Positions 10,717 to 21,045 of a stretch of 64,000 nt of DNA are shown piece after piece; position 1 is the first letter of the stretch, and every line of letters begins with the position of its first letter. The position numbers and the translations under genes are program-made. Location: NCBI RefSeq assembly GCF_023078275.1, contig NC_062974.1:23427119-23491118 (forward strand), read 5' to 3'. A model generated the notes under the pieces. It did not search any database, was not told the origin of the DNA, and was given only the letters and a program-made list of their open reading frames with translations. The DNA is from Leguminivora glycinivorella. Lineage: Eukaryota; Arthropoda; Insecta; Lepidoptera; Tortricidae.

Positions 10717-10855
10717 TTAGGGTTCCGTACCAAAAATTACAAAAGGAACCCTTATTGTTCGACTCTGTCCGTCTGTCTGTTTTTTAGGGTTCCGTACCTC
10801 AAAAAGGAAAAACGGAACTCTTATAGGATCACTCGTGTGTGTGTCTGTCCGTTGT
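10717..10855 (+). repeat. Two adjacent GGGTTCCGTAC repeats
   Basis: TTTTTAGGGTTCCGTACCAA and TTTTTTAGGGTTCCGTACCT each begin a unit of about 65 bp ending in a GTCTGTC/GTCTGT tract. Probably tandem partial copies of a family related to F, which shares GGGTTCCGTA. Confidence 0.45.
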
Positions 10856-11116
10856 TTTTATATCGAATATATCGATCAAACCAATTCTGCACTTTAGTCG
10901 ATGCTGTCCTAAGTTTAGTGGATTTTTGGCAGATTTAAAAATGACACTGCCCACAAACGCGAAAAGTACTATATAGGGTGAAGTGGTCAACGGTGGCGCG
11001 GGCAACAACAGCGGCACACAGGCTACTAAACTAAACCTATGGCGAATCGGATCAGACTGAAAATCTCTTGGTATCTAAAATCTCACAACTGACGACGCGT
11101 CGCAGATTAAGATAAA

Positions 11117-11375
11117 CTAACCACAAAATTAAAATTTTGAAAAACCCCCGACCGCGACCTAGTAGACCGATTTTCATGTAACATGGCTAAGAACACTCCC
11201 GACTAACACAGCTTTCAAATAAAAAAAAAATAAATCGAAATCGGTTCATCCGTTCGGGAGCTACGATGCCACAGACAGACACACACACAGACAAACAGAC
11301 AGACAGACAGACGGACAGACAGACAGACACGTCAAACTTATAACACCCCGTCGTTTTTGCGTCGGGGGTTAAAAA
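11117..11375 (-). repeat. Family E repeat, copy 1
   Basis: Starts CTAACCACAAAATTAAAATT, carries GAAATCGGTTCATCCGTTCG and a GACA/CAGA microsatellite, and ends with a hairpin CCCCG...CGGGG around GTCGTTTTTGCGTC, then TTAAAAA. Confidence 0.7.
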
Positions 11376-11620
11376 GAGACGTACGGTAAAATTTTAGTAC
11401 CCATACACACATTTTAAGTTGTTATCAAACCCATTTTCCTTCGTGATCCTATTTACGTTGGTTTACCCTACAGGATAAACGCCCGTTTATTAATCAATAT
11501 TATTAATTTATAACGGAGCGCATTTGATATAAATAATTATAATACATTAATTAAGGGTAATAATAATACCAACCGCAATAATTAGTTGTTGATAACACTC
11601 GATTTAGGCAATTATGATAA

Positions 11621-11810
11621 TTAATACTGTATTTGATTTTTCAAATTTAAATAATTGACTGATTATATGTTGTGTGGCTCTTGTATAGTATATAATTGTG
11701 TTATTATAATTAATGATTACATGTAATCATTATGATTACGAATACCGACTGTATTTGATTTTCCAGATTAAACTAACTTATTAATTAATGATTACATGTA
11801 ATCCATTAAA
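11621..11810. repeat. Imperfect duplicated AT-rich block with palindromes
   Basis: CTGTATTTGATTTTYCA followed by TTAATGATTACATGTAATC occurs twice (about 11627-11735 and 11750-11805). The core ATGATTACATGTAATCAT is an 18-base perfect palindrome in the first copy. It lies just upstream of the splice-like site at 11925. Confidence 0.45.
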
Positions 11811-11895
11811 ATATGCGATGTATTATTCTGATATACAATTATAATGTTTAGTTAGCTTAAACGAACTTTTAACCTTTTCTGGTATTTAGTCAATG

Positions 11896-11932
11896 AGTCT
11901 AATTTATCTTTTTCTTCTGTTTCAGGTAAGTG
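11896..11932 (+). other. Candidate recursive splice site 1 (AG|GT at 11925|11926)
   Basis: A pyrimidine-rich run (TTATCTTTTTCTTCTGTTTCAG) is directly joined to GTAAGTGC, a near-perfect donor. A zero-length exon of this form is the ratchet point used for stepwise removal of very long introns in insects. A possible branch sequence TCTAATT lies about 25 nt upstream. Confidence 0.55.
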
Positions 11933-11959
11933 CTGATTAAACTGTGCTTTTCTTTAATG

Positions 11960-12240
11960 GTAACGTAATGTCACAGTATAATAAAGAGTACTATCGTACA
12001 GTATGGCCACTCCCGCTCCCCGCGGAAAGTGCCGCCCACCCCCTCTCGGCTACCTCACAGTTACCACCTGTCAAAAACGCGAACAGTCGACCTGTCATAT
12101 CTCACTCATCCAAGCATAGTACGCGTTCACCTACACGAGCTTAGACTGTGTGCTAGGAACGCGCCTCTTTCATATATTTGATCGCCAGTGTCCAAAGCTG
12201 TGGTGTGGTAATGTTTGGTTGTTAAAAAAATATTCTTATG
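11960..12240. repeat. GC-rich block, probable repeat fragment
   Basis: Contains ACTATCGTACAGTATGGCCA, GTGCCGCCCACC and AACGCGCCTCTTTC. It has the look of a dispersed LTR- or SINE-type sequence known from other moths, but there is no second copy here to prove it. Confidence 0.3.
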
Positions 12241-12792
12241 CGATGTTATGCGAATTGTGGATGATTTTCAAAACGAATTATCGGGAGTTTTCAATGAATC
12301 AATCAATAAATCAATTTTATTCTTTAAACATAGGTACAGTACATAGGGGGTCCATATTGGCTCATATAAATTAATTTGTCATATAATTTTTGGTAATACC
12401 GATTTGTGATTCGAATGATCATTTGTCATAATTTTATTTCTCATAATTTTGTTTCGTTATCATTTTTTTACTACTACTGTCATTGTTCATAATAATTTTT
12501 AGTTTGAATTTTATTATTCAATACGTTTAAAGCTGGTTCAATGAGGATATTATGAAAAAATATGACGATGTCTGTGTGCATAATTAACCTAGTTTCGCTC
12601 TGATATGAACTGAGCCGTAAAAATAAAGTAGTTGCCATAAACAATCGCAGGATTCTCAGTGGCACTGTCTAGATTCCATTTTATGTTGCATTTTTAGATT
12701 TCTTTTTTCCTAATTATGGACGGGCAAGCATAATAAGCAAAATCTTGTCACTAAAAAAGGCGCGAAAATAAATTCTCTAAGCCAAACATATA

Positions 12793-13082
12793 CGTAACTC
12801 CATATAGACGGATAAGGTCTAAGAAAAAAACGTACCTCAAAGCCATAGAGAAAAAGGTACGCTGGCCAAGATGGCGTTACACCTTTGGGGAACGTTCGGC
12901 TAGATGGCGATAATATTAATACATATTTGACATTTTAACACATATCAAGCTAAGAATATGGACCAAATTATCAAAACTTAGGTTCAAAAGTTTTAAGCTT
13001 GTGCCGAGAGATGGCAGTCTATGCAGTGTGATTACACATTTTACTTTGACAGTTACTCTCTATAATACTCGATCCTCTTTGC
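12793..13082 (+). repeat. Family H repeat, copy 1
   Basis: Begins ACTCCATATAGACGGATAAG and ends ACTCGATCCTCTTTG. Internal words GCCATAGAGAAAAAGGTACG and GAGAGATGGCAGTCTATGC recur in four further copies, three of them inverted. Confidence 0.65.
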
Positions 13083-13578
13083 TCTAAGCCTTTACCCCTA
13101 CGTTTTCAATCAATAATTCTGCCAACGTCAAGGTTTAGGAAGGCAACGAAGACAATTTTGATGGTGAGCCCTACAGTTTTCAAACGCCATGCCACCATAA
13201 GCTAAGTGAATCTGTCTCCAGCGAGTTTTGGCTTGTATTTTTTTTTCAATTAATTTGTATTAGTATTGTGTATGCCAAATTTCAACTCCCAAAAGGCTTT
13301 GCCGCCTTTTTAAGTTAAACGATTTCCTTGACCGTCTATAGTTCATTTGATTGACCTTGTTGATTGCAGGTATATTCGCGAAAACAATCTCTTTTAACAA
13401 AAATAAAGTAAGTAGGGGTAGGTTTGTAAACATCTCAATCAAATTGACATTAGGGAGGCGCCGAAACCGGAAACCGGGTCGATACCATTATTACCGGTCA
13501 CGGGGACTGGTCACGCGAACCGTGGGTTTGTGATTGTGATTTTTTAGAACACGTGACTCAATATCGTGTCAAGGGAAT

Positions 13579-14071
13579 GACGATACAGGAGGGGTCAATT
13601 CTCCATGCAAACGCTCTCGACTATTTCCTCCCTGGTTTTTGAAGATAGAAGATTTTTGATGACAATGATTTTTTTACTACAGATTATTATTATTTTTATC
13701 TGTGTCGGACCGTTTTCATATTCTTATTAAAACACTAGAGCCCATCAAAAATTTCCAAAAACGGCCTTATGGATTATGCAAAAAAAGGTGTGATATTCAA
13801 AATCGGTAACAATTATAGCCAAAAAATCTAAACGGTGCGACACAGATTATTTCATTGTTATTCCGATTCCCAAATTTCGTTACAATTAATTAAGTTTTGA
13901 AGGAAGAAACAGTCGAGAGCGGAACCTCGATTTTAAATATCTTTTAACCGAGTTGTTCTGAATGATCAATTTTTTGAATGAATAAATCTAGTTAATAACA
14001 CTAGTATATTTCACTAAAATTACCAAATTGAAAGGAGGGGGGGGGCTCCTTTCCTTCGCTCCTGTAGCGTC
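13579..14071. mobile_element. Family L MITE-like element, copy 1
   Basis: About 493 bp with short inverted ends GACGATACAGGAG and CTCCTGTAGCGTC. It shares CTCTCGACTATTTCCTCCCT, the AACGGCCT block and GAGCGGAACCTCGATTTTAA with the copy at 31057. Non-coding. Confidence 0.6.
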
Positions 14072-14776
14072 TTCATTGTACTTATGAGGAATGGAGAGTT
14101 GGAGACAATTTACAGCGACGGTTACTTGCTAGAATAGAACCATCATTGGGGTTCCGGCGTGAATAAAGCGTTTGGTTTACATAACAGGTGAGTGGTGATC
14201 GAAGATCTGGCGACTTTCTCGCACAGGAAAGGCAGCGAAGAAATGTTGCTAGCAGTCTTGTTACAATAACTCAAAAGGCCGTTCGAATTTAGTCTTAATT
14301 CTGCTTTAATATGTCACATTAGGTTATGGGTTTGGGGTGCTTTTAGTAAGGAGTATATCTGTTCGTATGATTCCTTTATCGATTCTCTACATATTTCATG
14401 ACTACTGTTTCAAGTACCAAGAACAATATAAATAAACCTAATAATAAATAACTGACGCACAAAGTCTGGCATCCACGTGTAATGCCACACACGCGCACAG
14501 TAAATATGTCTTAACGGGTATCATGCTATATTATGAGGGTTTTTGGAAGCCTTTTACCTTTCCAAAATATTTTGCCAGCTAAAAATTGTGCAAATATTTG
14601 GTATATGAAACCCGAAATTCCTGTGACGCATGTATCCTTTTCAAACGGAAAATTGAACAAAGAACAAAGATCAACTGAAAAACTTGTGTCACTGACACCG
14701 ATCTGTTCTTTGCATTAAGGGTGCCCCAAATGTATCGACTCGGAATCGGCTCTAGTCGACCATAAATCGCTCGTTA

Positions 14777-14934
14777 CGGCCCAGCCACGACATTGGTCTA
14801 AGCGCGACAGCGGTGAGCGGCAGCGGTGAGCGGCAGCCATACGTGCGAATGAAAAGTCCCATCGCTGTGTCTCGCTCCAATGTATGGCCGCCGCTCACCG
14901 CTGTCGCGCTTAGACCAATGTCGTGGCTGAGTCG
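14777..14934. mobile_element. Family D MITE, copy 1 (TTA duplication)
   Basis: A 158-bp palindrome whose arms include CAGCCACGACATTGGTCTAA then GCGCGACAGCGGTGAGCGGC. It is flanked by TTA at 14774-14776 and 14935-14937. A 3-bp TTA/TAA duplication is typical of PIF/Harbinger-type elements. The left arm has an extra AGCGGTGAGCGGC unit. Confidence 0.7.
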
Positions 14935-15011
14935 TTAGTGTGAAGACGCTTACGCGTCGTCGTTGTTGAACGCATCCGTACGCACATTCCTACCAAAGCA
15001 AAGCCATGTAA

Positions 15012-15234
15012 GCCATAGAGAAAAAGGTACGGTGGCCTAGATGGCGTTACACTTTTGAGGAACGCTCGGCTAGATGGCGCTAATATTAATATTTGACATT
15101 TTAACACACATCAAGGTAACAATATGGGCCAAATTGTCAAAACTGAGGTTCAAAAGTCTTAAGCTTGTATCGAGAGATGGCAGTCTATGCACTGTGATTT
15201 CACATTTTACTTTGATACTCGATCCTCTTTGCTA
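15012..15234 (+). repeat. Family H repeat, copy 2 (left-truncated)
   Basis: Same orientation as copy 1 from GCCATAGAGAAAAAGGTACG onward, ending ATACTCGATCCTCTTTG. The first 50 bp of the family are missing. Confidence 0.6.
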
Positions 15235-15236
15235 GT

Positions 15237-15378
15237 ACTGATAATTCTCGCTATTTGACGCGTGATTGTCGGTAGATGTCACTTAACTATGTCTATACAA
15301 ATAATATACAAATATAATAACTCGCATTTACTGTTGTATGGAGTTACAAGTCTTCCCTTACTTATTCCTCTATGCTGC
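15237..15378 (-). repeat. Family FF repeat, copy 1
   Basis: Inverse of 34613-34740: shares TTTGACGCGTGATTGTCG, TAACTCGCATTTACTG and TTATTCCTCTATG. Confidence 0.5.
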
Positions 15379-15815
15379 TGGTCCTTAATCAATTTTTATA
15401 TTTATTTAGTATGAAAATTACAAAGTATTTAGTAGCAAGTTTCCCTATTTCTTTTACTAAGCTATTAAACATAATTGTTGTCGAGCTTGCCACAAAAAAG
15501 TTTTTTGGCTCCCAAAGAAAGTGTCCGGAAATTTCCGAGAACGTTTCCGATAGATTTCTCTGTTCTCGGATAAATTTCGGGAACGGTACTTCGCTACAGG
15601 TAACCGATGTTGTAAATGACAGTTCCAAGTTTGGTCGTTGACTGACTTTTCGAGATCGATTCAGAGTTCCTGACGTATTTTTAGTCGTTTTGACTGGCAG
15701 TTTGGAAGTTAAATTCGAAGATGAATTGTTGAGTGAGTTTTATACGATTGGGTGGGCTCGTTGGTTTATTGATTTAATTTCGGCGTGCCTACTTCTGGTT
15801 CAAATGCTTGGTTTG

Positions 15816-15873
15816 TTTTTAACCCCCGACACAAAATCGAAGGGGTGTTATAAGTTTGACGTGTCTGTCTGTG

Positions 15874-15916
<43 letters not shown>

Positions 15917-16072
15917 GTGTGTGTCTGTCTGTGGCATCGTAGCTCCCGAACGGATGGACCGATTTAGATTTAGTTTTTTTTTTTGTCTGAAAGCTGAGTT
16001 AGTCGGGAGTGTTCTTAGCCGTGTTTCATGAAAATCGATCAACTATGTCGCGGGATTTTTCAAAATTTTAAT
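15816..16072 (+). repeat. Family E repeat, copy 2 with CTGT microsatellite
   Basis: Starts TTTTAACCCCCGACACAAAA, has about 15 CTGT-type units at 15862-15935, then AGCTCCCGAACGG and CTGAAAGCTGAGTTAGTCGG, and ends TTTTTCAAAATTTTAAT. Confidence 0.7.
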
Positions 16073-16145
16073 ATACGTACTTAGTTCTTAAAACAAATTA
16101 AGCCTTCGGTGATTGTGTCATATTTATACTTGAATTGCTGCGATA

Positions 16146-16205
16146 TTGAATTTCGACCCTTGCCACCATGTCCGAATGGCCGAGTGGTTCAGGACGCCTG
16201 AACCA
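16146..16205 (+). tRNA. tRNA-Ser/Leu-like 5' half (relic)
   Basis: GTCCGAATGGCCGAGTGGTT resembles the 5' part and A box of a tRNA-Ser. The 3' half with a B box is missing. A closely similar fragment with the same upstream TGAATTTCGAC context is at 30245-30303, so both probably derive from a SINE head rather than a working tRNA. Confidence 0.3.
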
Positions 16206-16716
16206 CCACCGTACCACGCCAACCTGCCACTCCTCATCTTTTCCGTTATAGGCGCAACTTTCAAACTTGACCCTAATATATTTCATTACCTGATCCGATC
16301 CTTAGGATTCTGATTAGTCAATACTCGGCCCACATCCATCAGGATACAAAATTCTATTTCCGCAGAGTTTATTTATAGATTCTGACGGATTTCCATACAG
16401 TCCAACTCATAATATTAAATTCTTTCCGTTCTCCTAATTTTAGATTTGCATCCTAAAATCGTTCAAGCTGTTATCGTCGTCGTACGAGATCGGAATTTAC
16501 TATCATTTTATAGCGACCAGTAAAGTGTCCTCAGATAATATGACTAGATGCTATTCTAGATGGATGGCTGAAATAGCTGTGAGTTCAAAAACAACCATCT
16601 TTTCAGAGGGATTATTGCCAGTGGTTTAGAGACATGTAAATATAAGAACTGAACACTCAGATTGATGCCAGGTGGACCAAAATTTTCAAGAATAGTGATT
16701 GCTTTTGGATAAATAA

Positions 16717-16963
16717 ATAATAAATAAATATTATAGGACATTCTTACACAGATTGACTGAGTCCCACGGTAAGCTCAAGATGGCTTGTGTTGCAGGTACT
16801 CAGACAACGATATATATAATATATATGTACATACATAGAAAACATCCATGACTCAGGAACAAATATCTGTGCTCATCACACGAATAGATGCCCTTACCGG
16901 GATTCGAACCCGGGACCGCGGCTTAGCAGGCAGGGTCACTACGCGCTAGGCCAGACCGGTGTC
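16717..16963 (-). repeat. tRNA-derived SINE (family P), copy 1
   Basis: On the minus strand: a tRNA-like head with A-box-like TGGCCTAGCGCGTAG, B box GGTTCGAATCC, a body with TGAGCACAGATATTTG and ATGGATGTTTTCTATG, and a tail of ATTT/ATTA repeats near 16717-16735. Confidence 0.75.
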
Positions 16964-16969
16964 AAAAAT

Positions 16970-17115
16970 GTAGGAAGCGCCTGGTGTCCGTTGGCTCGTT
17001 GGGTGGATGCCATTCGACATTTCGAAAGACTGCAGGGGATCTCTGTGGCGTACATGAAGGGAGGCCTACGCTCAACCGTGGGATATTACCCAAAGGCTGA
17101 AATGACGATGAATTA
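16970..17115 (+). pseudogene. RTE-like LINE ORF tail, decayed
   Basis: Matches 20906-21045 and 25450-25500 in the words GTTGGCTCGTTGGGT, CATTTCGAAAGACTGCAGG (compare CATCCGGAAAATTGCGGG) and GTGGCGTAC. These come from the C-terminal end of an RTE-type reverse transcriptase frame just before the 3' end. It is frameshifted and short. Confidence 0.45.
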
Positions 17116-17151
17116 TGAAAACTCTACAGATAATTAAAAAGAATCTCGAGT

Positions 17152-17295
17152 AAAAAACCGGCCAAGAGCGTGTCGGGCCACGCTCAGTGTAGGGTTCCGT
17201 AGTTTTCTCACATTTCGGAAAGCCGACTCAATTTTTTAAACATATGGTTCAAAAGTTAAGAGGGGGGACGCACTTTTTTTCCTTTAGGGAGTGTA
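17152..17295 (+). repeat. Family F repeat, partial copy 1
   Basis: Starts AAAAACCGGCCAAGAGCGTG and CACGCTCAGTGTAGGGTTCC. An internal part is deleted, and it ends at GACGCACTTTTTTTCCTTTA where the fold-back unit at 17328 begins. Confidence 0.65.
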
Positions 17296-17327
17296 TTAAA
17301 AATCTTATGAGTCTTATGACTAATAAT

Positions 17328-17510
17328 TAATTGAGATACGGTTGTACTCACGTTATTATATCGCTATTGCTGCGACATGTGTCGCGTGAACTCCTATACG
17401 CCTGAAGAGGGGCCTCCGATTGGCCCGAAACATGTCGCTGCAATAGCGATATAATAACGTGAGTACAACCGTATCTCAATTAATTATTTGAATATGTCTC
17501 ACGGAAGTTT
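17328..17510 (+). mobile_element. Fold-back unit with hammerhead-like loop (Penelope-like end?)
   Basis: Arms 17328-17379 and 17431-17487 are near-perfect inverse copies (AATTAATTGAGATACGGTTG then ACTCACGTTATTATATCGC). The unit ends GAATATGTCTCACGG. The fold-back at 38217-38360 ends in the same GTCTCACGG word. The loop between the arms holds the hammerhead-like motif listed separately. Confidence 0.5.
17372..17440 (+). ncRNA. Hammerhead ribozyme candidate 1
   Basis: Core CTGAAGA (17402-17408), one extra G, a 5-bp stem II GGGCC/GGCCC with loop TCCGATT (17410-17426), then GAAA (17427-17430). Stem I is GCGTG/ACGC (17384-17388 with 17398-17401). Stem III pairs 17377-17382 with 17430-17435 (six pairs, two of them G-U). 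The predicted cut follows GTC at 17383. This is the open type with stem III ends facing out. The extra base after A9 is unusual but known in some natural hammerheads. Confidence 0.45.
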
Positions 17511-18410
17511 AACGAGTCTTATGACCATTCATAGGAATGAATTCACTACAAGAATGAGTATGTATTACATGGGAATCTGCCAATCAGTTGCGTCTACTAA
17601 TATACGCAATATACCGAATACCCATGCTGATTGCAAATATCAACAATTGAATTCTGGCTTTAACATTGTAGCATTATATTGTTTAATATTCTCTGTAATG
17701 TTCTCTGTAGCTGTATTGGTGCTGCTGTTCTATGATTATTCTCGTCGCATCGCATACTGATTGCTAAACACGCAACTGACAGGGTCAAATCTTTCGAAAA
17801 CTTTCGGGTTATTTTCTGTTTTGATTGATGTAAGCAAGGAGAGTTTTACGGCATCGACATGTACCTCTATATTTGTGAGTGTGTTTAGTAAAACGTCCCA
17901 CTTTGTCGCTCATTTTTCTATGAATAAACAAAGCGTCTGTATAGCACTCGAGACGTTTTACTTTACTGAGAACTGGGCTGCAACAAGTGATCGACAGCCC
18001 GACTGCTTCCGGCCGGGCGTCCCTACACTACATCTTTACTTAACTGAACATACATTTCTTCTAGCAGCAGATAGCATAAATGTCACGGAGAATGACATAG
18101 GTACATTGCATTGAGAAAGTGAACAACGGTCCCCAATAAAATTTACATTTTAAATTGAGAACTTAATTTAAAATGATTAGACATTACGCTGGCCATTAGG
18201 CGATATACGAGTAAGCTATCGGACGAACAGTTCAGGGACGGCGGAATAGAATGGTATGCCCATAGAGTCTCAGGTCAATTGACGCAGTGTAGTTTTAGGA
18301 AACAGTAACCTTATTAACATATTTGTCATTCGTTATTTGATATTTGTCAACAAATTAAAACGTCAGAAGAATCCAAAGTTCAATTTCGTTTGTGATACCT
18401 CCGCTTATAG

Positions 18411-18541
18411 TCCGTTTTCACATTATCCGATTCGATGTCGGATGTCGGAAGGATTTCAATAGAAACAATCCAAGATGGCGCCTGTAATGTATGGAATAGC
18501 GGTCCGACATCCTATATCGGATCGGATAATGTGAAAACGCT
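18411..18541. mobile_element. Palindromic MITE family C, copy 1
   Basis: Arms CGTTTTCACATTATCCGATT and their inverse ending ATAATGTGAAAACG flank a short centre with CAAGATGGCGCC. About 130 bp. Confidence 0.65.
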
Positions 18542-18768
18542 CATAAGGATAGGAAAAAAAAAATACTCATGTGGAGGCAATCTGGAAAATTAGAAGTATA
18601 TGCTTCATTCGGGATAAGAAAGTAAGTAAACTCACAGTTAAAAAAAATACCGTGAACACACGTGCGTTCGTGTGAAGGGAGGACAATTCTTCAAAACCGA
18701 AGTTTGACAGCGGTTCAAGATCGAAGGCCCTAGAAATCTCTGTAGCAACGCAAGCCGAAATATTATAG

Positions 18769-19240
18769 GACATTCTTACACTACATTCTTACACACAGAC
18801 TGACGTAGAAACACGGTAAACTTAAGAAGGCTTATGTTATAGGTACTCAGACAACGATATACATAATATACACAAATACTTATATACATAGAAAACATCC
18901 ATGACTCAGGAACAATAGTACATTGTGCAACAAGGGGAGGAAGTTGAATATTACTAACGAGAGTAAGTTAAATCGCGACGGCTTGCCGGAGCGATTTAAA
19001 GACTCGAGTTAGTAATATTCAGACTCCCCGAGTTACACACAATGTTTTTCATCACACTCGCAATGTAAAAAATATGTAAATAGATGTAAAAAAGTTAAGT
19101 ACGGTACAAGAAATTTCATTATTCCCTTGGGAGAACGATTTTTCTATAACTCACGCTCCGCCTGCGTGCAATAGCACATTTAAAGTGCGGGTGTGATGAA
19201 AATATCTGTGCTCACCACACAAATAAATGTCCTGGTACCG
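18769..19240 (-). repeat. tRNA-derived SINE (family P), copy 2, interrupted
   Basis: The tail and body (18769-18918) are separated from the B-box-proximal part (AATATCTGTGCTCACCACAC at 19199-19218) by about 280 bp of inserted sequence. The tRNA-like head is missing: the copy runs into family J at about 19235. Confidence 0.6.
18919..19198. mobile_element. Insertion X within the SINE
   Basis: A non-SINE segment bounded by TAGTACATTGTGCAACAAGG and GGTGTGATGA. Internal inverted words ATTACTAACGAGAG and GACTCGAGTTAGTAATATT form a hairpin at 18949-19020. Class unknown. Confidence 0.4.
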
Positions 19241-19690
19241 TAGCCGAATGGCATTTCTGCAACGCGAAGCGAAAACGTAGTCTGGCTCTGTCGCGCTAAT
19301 ATGTAAGGTACCGGCCACATCAGAGCGTCGCGTGTCTCGGGGCGCGCAACGGACGTCCGCGCCACGCCACCTGAGTGTAATTCAAAAAGCGTCTCCTCAG
19401 TACATTTTGTATAGGAAGGACGTAAGGCGCGCCGCCAAGCGGCACGGCGCGCGCCACGCCGCCGCCACGCCACCTGGGGCGCGTCTTACGTCCTTCCTAT
19501 ATAAAATGTACTGAGGAGACGTTTTTTGAATTACACTCAGGTGGCGTGGCGCGGACGTCCGTTGCGCGCCCCGAGACACGCGACGCTCTGGTGTGGCCGG
19601 TCACCAAGAGTGATATTAGATATAGATATCTACGAGCGTTTTGTTTAGTGAGCGTTTCGTGAGCGTTTGTGCCATTCGGCTACGCACCCT
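19235..19690. mobile_element. Family J hairpin repeat, copy 1, split by a family A palindrome
   Basis: The left part has GCCGAATGGCATTTCTGC and TCTGGCTCTGTCGCGC. The right part (from 19605) has ATATCTACGAGCGTTTTG and GTGCCATTCGGCTACGC. The two ends are inverse copies of each other. Confidence 0.55.
19307..19604. mobile_element. Palindromic MITE family A, copy 3
   Basis: Best-preserved palindrome of the family: arms start ACCGGCCACATCAGAGCGTC and end in its inverse. Very close to copy 1, so these two are likely the youngest. Confidence 0.7.
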
Positions 19691-19996
19691 GTTACCAATG
19701 CGCAGGGCTTTCGTACTGTCGGTCGACTGTGTGCCAGTGTTCATAATTGCGGCAGGTTCCAGGAATGCAATATCCCGCGCCAATATTCAAATATCGACGT
19801 GCATTTTGCTGCTTTTAGGGATCATTAAAATATAGGTATGTCTAGTGCGTTCTATAGAAGCTAGAAGGGAATGGCGGTTTTTAAACGTGGATTTATGTAT
19901 GGTACTTAGACAAACATGTTTTGTTGTATTTGTTATTTAGTCATCAAATTGCTTTATGTTCCTGAGAGTGGAACTGAAACGAGCAGTTTAGTTTTA

Positions 19997-20312
19997 CCAA
20001 AGAGGATCGAGTATTAAAGAGAGTTACTGTCAAAGTAAAATGTGTAATCACAGTGCATAATTGCATATACTGCCATCTCTCGACACAGGCTAAAAACTTT
20101 TGAACCTCAGTTTTGACAATTCGGCCCATATTCTTAGCTTGATAATCTTGATATGTTTTAAATTGTCAAATATTAATATTAGCGCCATCTAGCCGAGCGT
20201 ACCCCAAAAGTGTATCGCCATCTAGCTCACCGTACCTTTTTCTGTATGGTTTTGGGGTACTTACGTTTTTTTCTTAGACTTTATCTGTCTATACGAAGTT
20301 ATATAAGTCTTT
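19997..20312 (-). repeat. Family H repeat, copy 3 (inverted)
   Basis: Starts CAAAGAGGATCGAGTATTAA and ends TCTGTCTATACGAAGTTATA, the inverse of copy 1, with internal GCGCCATCTAGCCGAGCG. Confidence 0.65.
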
Positions 20313-20361
20313 AGTTTTACTTATATTGACCGGGATATAGACCGTGATTACCTTTTAGCGG

Positions 20362-20487
20362 CAACCCACACTCAGGAGACGCACGTCGTAAGACGCGGAA
20401 CGGACTTCAGCGCCGCGCCGCCCTAGTGTAATTTAAAAAACGTCTCCTCAGTACATTTTACGCCACGCCCGCGTCGCTTGAGGCGTT
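20362..20487. mobile_element. Family A palindrome, single arm
   Basis: CCACACTCAGGAGACGCACG through AAAAACGTCTCCTCAGTACA, then a short GC-rich remnant of the other arm. The palindrome has collapsed. Confidence 0.55.
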
Positions 20488-20774
20488 TTTACGTTTCCTA
20501 TGCGTTAATATTTCAATTCCTTTATTATTCCAAATGTCCACACACGGGTTAAATTCGGTTTAATCGTTCCACCGTCACGCTATTATTAATTGGGCAGTTA
20601 TAATTAACAATTGGGTGTAAATGTAATCTGGTTAATGAATCTTACTTGCCGATAAACACAGATCTTACTTAATAGATAGATCATATGATAGCTAGAGTGA
20701 TGGCAGGTGGACTAAAACGAAATGGTATAGCCGCTTACAAATGTAAGAAGTGCCTGTGTGCTAGCCGACTGCAC

Positions 20775-20905
20775 AACCGCTCTCGATAATATCTCTTTCG
20801 TAGCTATCTATCTCTATCCCTCTTACGTATTGGCGCGACAGAATCAGACAGAGTTCTGTGGCGTTCCACATCACAGAAATGCCATTCGGCTACGGGGCCT
20901 GGCAT
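20775..20905. mobile_element. Family J hairpin repeat, partial copy 2
   Basis: TATCTCTATCCCTCTTACGT, TTGGCGCGACAGAATCAGAC and AGAAATGCCATTCGGCTACG match the inverse of copy 1. It is joined directly to an RTE-like tail on the right. Confidence 0.5.
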
Positions 20906-21045
20906 CTGTTGGCTCGTTGGGTCGACGACATCCGGAAAATTGCGGGTCACAACTGGATGAGACTAACCCCAGGACCGGGACAAGTGGCGTACTAGAGGAG
21001 AGGCCTATATTGAGCAGGGCGATAAAGGGCTGATATGATGATGAT
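20906..21045 (+). pseudogene. RTE-like LINE ORF tail with ATG-repeat 3' end
   Basis: The frame includes RWVDDIRKIAGHNWMR, a pattern found near the C-terminus of RTE-clade proteins, then a stop and a GATGATGATGATT tail near 21031-21045. Only the last 30 or so codons remain. Confidence 0.55.

Noticed and set aside
13340..13375. Another AG|GT junction (GATTGCAG|GTATAT at 13369)
   Set aside because: Pyrimidine tract is interrupted by A and G, and the donor is poor. Not counted with the three recursive sites.
15690..16031. 113-residue frame with a CLSVCLSVCLSV run
   Set aside because: Translation of the CTGT microsatellite in family E; the same holds for 45782-45976 and 58072-58435.
17488..18114. 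Two adjacent frames that could be host exons
   Set aside because: The first begins in the fold-back unit. Neither has splice sites or a recognisable domain.
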